From: Agapanthus africanus
Lineage: Eukaryota > Streptophyta > Magnoliopsida > Asparagales > Amaryllidaceae
DNA length: 64,000 nt
Direction of reading: 5' to 3'
Assembly: GCA_030015575.1 (NCBI GenBank)
Contig: JASDDO010000026.1
Location: 192,163,739 to 192,227,738 of the forward strand
Positions 58,094 through 64,000 of this stretch are shown here, in pieces. Under the pieces are notes generated by a model. The model was not told the origin of the DNA. It saw only the letters and a list, made by a program, of their open reading frames with translations, and ran no database searches. The stretch's first letter is position 1. Every line of letters begins with the position of its first letter. A program made the position numbers and the translations under genes.

Positions 58094-59159
58094 AAGAGCG
58101 CCCGCATAATCAAAAACCCCTCACATATGAGGGGGAATCTAATAAGTCTGTTACACCGGTCGCATCTATCCAAATCTCCGATATACGGTGCCATAAATCA
58201 ACTTGGTATCTTCGAAAAGGTGGATGGATATGTTCCAAATAGCATCTGCCCTAAAATTCAGGCTAGACGCCTCTGCGTCTCAGTTCAGTCTTTGGCGGTA
58301 AACAGACTCTGGCACGTTCGATGGGACCTTTTCCTCTTTGCACTCCACACTTCGTGTGTCGTGTTTATCCGCAATCAAATAATCCCGGTATATATGTTTG
58401 TAGTTGCCCTTGGGTGATGGGATAAGGAAGCTGGCGTTTTGTCTCGATGCTGAATGACATTCGCTTCTACTCATTGTAACTCGAGCTCTGCTATATCTAG
58501 TGGAGTCAAATATGGGCCACTTGCAGCCTCAAATCTTTGCAATCCGGCTCTTCAAGAAATGAAGGGGCTTTTCTTTGGGTCGATACTCCCACCTCCTACC
58601 CTCGATGCCTCAATGCCGAAGAAGGTAGCTCAGAGGAAGTCTATCTTCCACAGGTTGGCTCCCTATACTTCAGCTTTTCTAACAATATCGGTCTCCAAAT
58701 AGCTGGCTTCTGCCAATGACCAAGGTCAATACATGGGGCATAATATTCATGCTCTGAAAGAAAACAGGGGGAAAACTCAGCAAATTCCTGAGAATGATGA
58801 AACTCCAGTCGCAAGACATGATCGACGTCAATAGAAGCATCGAATAAGACAAACTGGGCGCAATTCTCCGTCCACGTTGATTCTAACTCTGATAGTGAAT
58901 ACTGCTGTTCCAACCTGGAACGGCTATGAACTGCTGCGAAGGGCCGGACAAAATTCCCTTATCGTAGTGTTGAAAAGTCTCCGCAACCCATGGAGATTTA
59001 AGGAGAGAAGACACCAGTTTGCTCCCTAATAGAATTTTTCTCATTATATATAAGGTGTAGAAGTAGGTTAAGGACTTAGTCGTCGTCCGCGGCTACTCCT
59101 TTAAACATAAGCCAAACTCTGACAACTACCTTTCCAAATACAAGGGGATTCATCCTAAG

Positions 59160-60718
59160 GTGATCCCTGCTTTGACGGTTCCTCCTAAATCGGCCTCTCA
59201 TAAAAAAGAAAGACCACATAAAGCTCAAGTGCTCAAGGAAAAATCCAGAGGCCAAAGTTCCAAACGCCCCAAGCCTGGGGGCATGGTAGTTCATACAGTC
59301 CACATGGTGGACTCCAAAGATGAAGGTCGTGCTTCTACTAGTCACAGGACGCATACTCGATCTTTGACAAAGGCTCAGAAGCAACATGAAAAGCTACAGG
59401 AGATGCTTGCTCAGGCGGCATCACTCACTAGTCCATTGCTTAAGGAAGACGCATCCGAAGAAAGAATAGGGCAGGAGTCGGATATTGATTTCTTGAAGCA
59501 GTCTCTCAAGAAAAGGGATGAAGAAGCGGCATAGATGTGTGCTAAAATGAACTAAATGACCCTTCTGATCCAGAATATGGCTAGAATGATAGTCCATTCA
59601 AAACCACTAGTAGATGAACCTCCGGAGTCGCTCTTAATGACAAGGACGACAATTCAAATCCACTGCAACCCTCATCAACGGCTAACAAAGAAATGATCCC
59701 AAAAGCAAAGATGGACGCATATATCGCTCAGCAAATCAAACCTCACTATGCCAGTGAAGCTGCAAATAGGTAGATCTAGACTGGTCGATCGTATCCGACG
59801 TTCTGCGATCAAGTACAGTATCCGCTAGAATACATACTTCCGATGTTCGACATGTACAAAGGAACTGGAAATCCTCGCTAGCACATCGCGCAATTTAAGT
59901 CCATGTGTGGCAATACTGGAGGAAATGATATAATGGTCCTCCGATAGTTCGTTAGCAGTCTGGAAGACACTGCGTTCGAATGGTATGCGAAACTCCTAAA
60001 TGACTCCGTGAATACTTTCGACGAGATGGAGATGCTCTTCTGCCAGAGATTCGCCAGTGTGAATAAACACACTACAGTGACGATGTTGGTCAATGAAGAG
60101 GTTAGACCAAATGAGACTTGGGTTCAATATGTTACCCGATGGAGAAATCTCTGGTCAAAATGCGAGCAGCACATAGACGAGGCTCCAGCCATGGAAATGT
60201 TCACCCTTGACCCAAATTCAAAGGTGTTCTCATATATGGCTTTCTTCAAGCCGAAGACCTTCCAAGAGCTTATAGATAAAATGGCTCGATTGGATCAGAT
60301 GGGTTAAGACCCTTCCTCTTCTGATGAAGATGTATGAAAAGCAAAAGCAAGATGACGTTTTTTGCCAACGCTCAACAAAAAATGAGCGGCTCTGAAGCAA
60401 CCTGTCGTTAAAATAGTGATAGCATGGGTTTTACCGTTCGAAAGATTAGGATGCGAATACTCGCTCCCCCGAAATATATGCAGGGGGCATATTGCTCGCT
60501 GGCGGAAGAATCTCTACATGAGATGGTCCTTTCTTCAGATAACAGAAAGGATATCAAGGGACCTACAAGCGGGTCCTGCAATTAAGTGGAGTAGCCCGCT
60601 TATACCAAAAACCATGGAAGGGATGTGGAATCCATGTTCCGAATCAGATGATGAAGGGAAAAGCCTTAAAGTCAAGTTCATTCTTCCAAGAAAGAATAAG
60701 ACTCTGCAGGAGGAGTAA
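59160..60718 (+). pseudogene. Ty3/gypsy-like gag remnant
   Basis: 59160-59534 gives a basic N-terminal part with a coiled-coil-like stretch (QKQHEKLQEMLAQ). 59840-60307 matches the retrotransposon gag domain: MFDMYKGTGNP, FVSSLEDTAFEWY, FDEMEMLFCQRFASV, WVQYVTRWRNLW and KTFQELIDKMARLD. A weaker downstream part to 60718 may be the gag C-terminus. No zinc knuckle, protease or RT was seen. Fossil with several breaks. The domain order resembles Tat/Athila-type gag. Confidence 0.75.
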
Positions 60719-60979
60719 CATGATATCTCATTCCTTCGTACATGAAGAAGATACTCCGTCAGTGTCAAAAGGTGACATTGATGAGTAGGAGGTAGGTGCC
60801 GTGTAAAGTGCAAAGTATTTCCCGCAAACAACTCGATTAGTACGATGATAAACGAAATAGTCCAAGAGGGTGAAGATAGCCTAAGGCATGAAATGTCCCT
60901 GCGTATATAGGACAGGTAGCAGCACCTCAGCAAGCAAGCGTTGGAAGGAATGAGTTATGCAACTCCCCGACCAAATGAT

Positions 60980-61310
60980 AAACCTTGAACCGAAATATCC
61001 TTAAGCTAGCATTTCTCTCCAAACACAGAGATGTTGGACTGAAACGTCCCTAAACTAGCATTTCGCTATGAATAAGGAGATGTTGGACCGAAACGTTCCT
61101 AAACTAGCATTTCACTCTGAATAAGGAGATGTTGGACCGAAACGTCCTTAAACTAGCATTTCGCTCCGAGCACGGAGATGACGGACCGAATCGTCTCTAA
61201 ACTAGCATTTTTCTCTGAACACAAAGATGATGGACTGAAACGTTCCTAAAATAGTACGTCATCCCAAACACGGGAATGTTGGACCGCAATGTCCCTAAAC
61301 TAATATGCTC
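60980..61310 (+). repeat. 48-bp tandem repeat array, right
   Basis: About seven units related to 57368-57600: TTGGACCGAAACGTCC, TAAACTAGCATTTCGCTC and a second small inverted repeat. The second stem varies as a pair between units: CTCCG/CGGAG, CTCT/AGAG, TCCC/GGGA. Confidence 0.85.
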
Positions 61311-61562
61311 CTTGAGATTGGCATTGCTATTGAAGTCTACCGGCGAAAAATTGCAACCCAAGTCCTACCGGCAAATAGATAGGTCACCTGCGGCGAAGCT
61401 ACTTTCGAGAGTTTCACCGTTCGCAAAAAAATGGTACGTCCACAAGAAAATGGGCACGGATGAAAATCTGAAAGGGCGCCGTGAGTAAAAATAGGAAGAC
61501 TGCTGGCGAGTCTGTGAAAACCCGAGCAGGCGGAAATCCGTTAAATAAAAAAATGTATGCAC

Positions 61563-62075
61563 TTGCAAGGTCCTCTCGACCTTGTGAGGAGAAAATATCT
61601 ACGTGAGATCCTTACGACTCACAAAGGAGCAACACACGTAGGAATCCATATGATTCCTAGAATGAAATTACAATTGCGAGATCCTCAAGACTCGTAAGGA
61701 GAATTCCCTATATAAGACCCTCACGGCTCATTAGATTCAAAAGCCTTAAGTTATAGGGATCCAAACCTGTTCTTAAGCCATCATATCCTCTAATTTGCCC
61801 TATAAGTAGTTCAATACTGACGCTTGTATACAATCCATGGGCAGGAAAAAAAATGTCCCAACCGAGTTCCACCAATGGCGAGAAATATCCTCATATGGTG
61901 AATGACACTTGTAAGTCCTCTCGACTTACAAGGAGAAAATACTCTTATATGATCTTATGACTTACAAAAGAAAATACACTTAGGAATCCCCACGATTCCT
62001 AAGAAGAAAATACACCTTCGAGATCCTCTCGACTCATAGGGAGAACCTTTATGAGACCTTTACGGCTCATAAAGT
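61563..62075 (+). repeat. Two five-hairpin blocks with changing stems and 5-nt loops
   Basis: Block 1 (61563-61735) and block 2 (61908-62075) each hold five short inverted repeats, nearly all with a 5-nt loop, separated by A-rich spacers like GGAGAAAATA. Perfect examples: CTTGTAAGTC/GACTTACAAG (61908-61932), CTTAGGAATC/GATTCCTAAG (61979-62003), TAGGAATC/GATTCCTA (61639-61659) and CAAGGTC/GACCTTG (61566-61584). Others share a GAG-A-YC/GRCTC stem with one unpaired A. The blocks are about 345 bp apart and followed by similar sequence. Confidence 0.85.
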
Positions 62076-62294
62076 CAAAAGCCTTTGTTGGCAGGGACCT
62101 AAACCTGTCTTCTAAGCTATATTTGTTCAAATTAACAAATGCAAATGATGAGTCACTCATGTAAATATTCCAGTTTTAGCGATACTGATGCCTAAACATG
62201 TTTCTAACTCCAAGAGTTCTCATGGAAAATGATGATTCACTCTAAAAATATTTCAGTGGTAGCGATGTTGATGCCAAGATTTGGATCAGGACCC

Positions 62295-62560
62295 AAGTCC
62301 CTGACTCGCAACAAAATCAGCAAGCAAAAAATGCATATGAAACAGCCGAAATGTTTGGGCAACTTGCAATAAAAATCAGCGAGCAAAAAAATGCATATAA
62401 AACAGCCAAAATGATTGGGCAACTCGCAATAAAAATCAGCGAGCAAAAATATGCACATGACACAGCCGAAATGTTTGGGCAACTCACAATAAAAAACAGC
62501 GAGTAAAAAAAATGATATAGCCGAAATGATTGGGCACCGTGAAAAAATAGCTGAAATGAT
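62295..62560 (+). repeat. Tandem repeat of about 60 bp, four units
   Basis: Each unit reads approximately CAATAAAAATCAGCGAGCAA, then AAAATGCATATGAAACAGCC, then GAAATGATTGGGCAACTC. The last unit is shortened. An open frame on the minus strand across it only reflects the repeat. Confidence 0.9.
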
Positions 62561-62932
62561 TGGGCAATCACGATATGAAAAGAAGAAATGATAGAACATC
62601 GCGGAAATTAAAAAAAAAAATTCTCTGCAAGCAGGTCCATACTGACTCTTGTATACAATCCATGGGCATAAATGAAAGAAAGGGAATCATATTTTCCCAT
62701 CATGTTTCATCAAAAGAAGTTCTAGATCTCGATGGCAACATCTATAGCCTAGAGATCAACTGGACATTCTTTTCAGTCTAGAAGGATGCAGACGCGACGT
62801 TATTGAAGACTAAAGGGTCAAATCAAAGCATAGTAATAGCAAAATCCTAGCTCCAGCTCGACGTTCCTTCTCAGTGCACATGCGATGTTAATAAGGACCC
62901 AAGAGTTGAAAAGTGGAATGCCGGTATATTCC

Positions 62933-64000
62933 TGTTAGTTATACTTATGCCCTAGAGGCCATTGTTGTACATATGATGTATATTATAGTGGATGCTTGGA
63001 TATATATAGAGAGGACTTTCTTGCTCGATAGGATAGTATGCTATCTGTTTTCACTTTATCTTAACATGTTAACAAATACTGTTTGTGATCACGTGTTGAT
63101 AAAGCCCTTAGGATATGTAATCGACTACTAGGACTATGATGAGATCATACTAGTGGGGCCATAGTAGTTCACGAGTACATCTTATAACTGTTCCTAGTCG
63201 AGGGTGTATCGAGACAGGGCATCGATACTCCAGAGTATACTAGCGTACACGCATCTTGACCCATATGATGGGCGATGGATGATCCCATATCCATTGGTGT
63301 TGGACATAAAAGATGGTGTACGGGTGCTCAGTGGAGACTGGGTACACTGAACGGACTCACCGAGAACTCCTGGATGGTATTATACCTATCGTCAGATAGC
63401 AGTTCTCCGGTGACACTGGTATAGGTTAGTCTGTAGATCCGAGATCGTCATAGAATCTTGTGTGATTCCCACTGTTCTTTGATTTCCACCTTACTACGTC
63501 CAAGAGGGCGTGCAAAACGGTGTCTTTTGGGTATAGTCCCGAATCGCATGGAGGCAATGACCGATAGGAGGGGTTTTGTCTCTCCCGGTATTGGGAGTTG
63601 ATGTTGCGCTGTGTTCGATTGGCTATAACTGGAAGTCCCTGGCCAGGGCTGATATGGAGATTTACTGGTAAGAGTTATCAGTAGTTTCTCGACCCGTTAT
63701 GAGTCTTACATCGACAAGACTTATCGGTTACTGGGGCCTAACGTTTACCATCCCTAGACTAGATATGCAACATATCAGACGAAGAGATCGGACTGTACGG
63801 GAGTGTTACTGATTGGATTCATAGGAGAATGTACATGCTTGCATGTTGATCTTCCGATTGCTCAATACACAGGTCGCTGTTACGTTTAGCTGACCGCTTT
63901 CAGCTTGTTGGTGTTTGATATGATCATCACCTACTGCCGGCGTATTGACGATTCTTTAGAGTCCTACACAGAGGTTTCCTGGCTCAGGCAAAACGGAGTA
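62933..64000 (+). repeat. LTR G: start of a D-like copia LTR, cut by the window end
   Basis: Begins TGTTAGTTATACTTATGCC and follows the D LTR along its first 1068 bases, with GAGAACT (63362-63368) and AGTTCTC (63401-63407) around GGTATTATACC, and CCCTGGCCAGGG near 63643. It is clearly diverged from both D LTRs. Whether it is a solo LTR or part of an element lies outside the window. Confidence 0.9.

Larger units (their letters stand above)
55265..62932 (+). mobile_element. Ty3/gypsy-like gag-only region rich in hairpin arrays
   Basis: A gag remnant (59160-60718) with the general retrotransposon gag fold, but no protease, RT or integrase on either side. Around it lie long non-coding stretches with tandem arrays. 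Three related segments start near 55690, 56985 and 58165 (each with 'gatatacggc..tgtaat' and a following 'aggtgg.gggt.ccaac'), so the left half consists of diverged units of about 1.2-1.3 kb. Arrays of a 48-bp unit occur both before (57368) and after (60980) gag. This could be a Tat-lineage element with expanded untranslated regions or a non-autonomous gag-only (TR-GAG) element. LTR limits were not found. Broken. Confidence 0.6.

Noticed and set aside
61563-62075. CRISPR-like array
   Set aside because: Repeats are hairpins with changing stems and short constant spacers in plant transposon DNA; there are no cas genes and no unique spacers between constant repeats.
62237-62599. 120-codon minus-strand frame with repeated hydrophobic segments
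   Set aside because: The apparent membrane repeats are translations of a 60-bp tandem DNA repeat.

Overview
This window is repeat-rich plant DNA in which I can support no host gene, tRNA or rRNA. The evidence for a plant is the primer-binding sites matching plant initiator-Met tRNA (TGGTATCAGAGC type), the Ty1/copia families present, and a CACTA DNA transposon. It fits a heterochromatic region of a large angiosperm genome. I cannot name the species.

Layout. 1-3232: two diverged LTR-like repeats, the right one ending at a point where the RT of copia element E (minus strand, Tork/Tnt1-like, 3233-39001) is cut off. E was entered by copia element B (plus strand, 5240-37343, target duplication AGTAC). 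B was then entered by D (plus, 7208-17603, TCAGA), by A (minus, 17817-28242, GAACC) and by a solo LTR from another family (34442-36012). 39002-39297 is the only short stretch not assigned to a repeat. A CACTA transposon begins at 39298 and resumes at 51605, with transposase remnants to about 55264. It was entered by a D-like solo LTR, F (39311-51599, CAAAT), which was in turn entered by copia element C (plus, 41090-51183, GTCTC). 55265-62932 holds a Ty3/gypsy-like region with gag only, packed with tandem arrays of small hairpins. 62933-64000 is the start of another D-like LTR, G, cut by the window edge.

A, B, C and D are related long-LTR copia elements that I assign to the Angela/BARE lineage: LTRs of about 2.0-2.2 kb, a leader of roughly 2-3 kb, and one gag-protease-integrase-RT-RNase H frame in A and C. 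A and C look whole and very young (paired LTRs differ at about 10 and 5 sites by eye). D is younger by its LTRs (about 1.5% apart) than its ruined interior suggests. B is older (about 2.3%). These ages agree with the nesting order.

The most interesting signals are non-coding. A GC-rich hairpin lies about 210 nt after the PBS in every Angela-like copy, and a similar palindrome lies in an unrelated LTR. A three-fold leader repeat is identical within a copy but differs between copies. An LTR hairpin shows a compensatory base-pair change between subfamilies. W-box clusters occur in the LTRs. The gag-only element carries arrays whose stems change together while loop length stays near 5 nt. All counts were made by eye.
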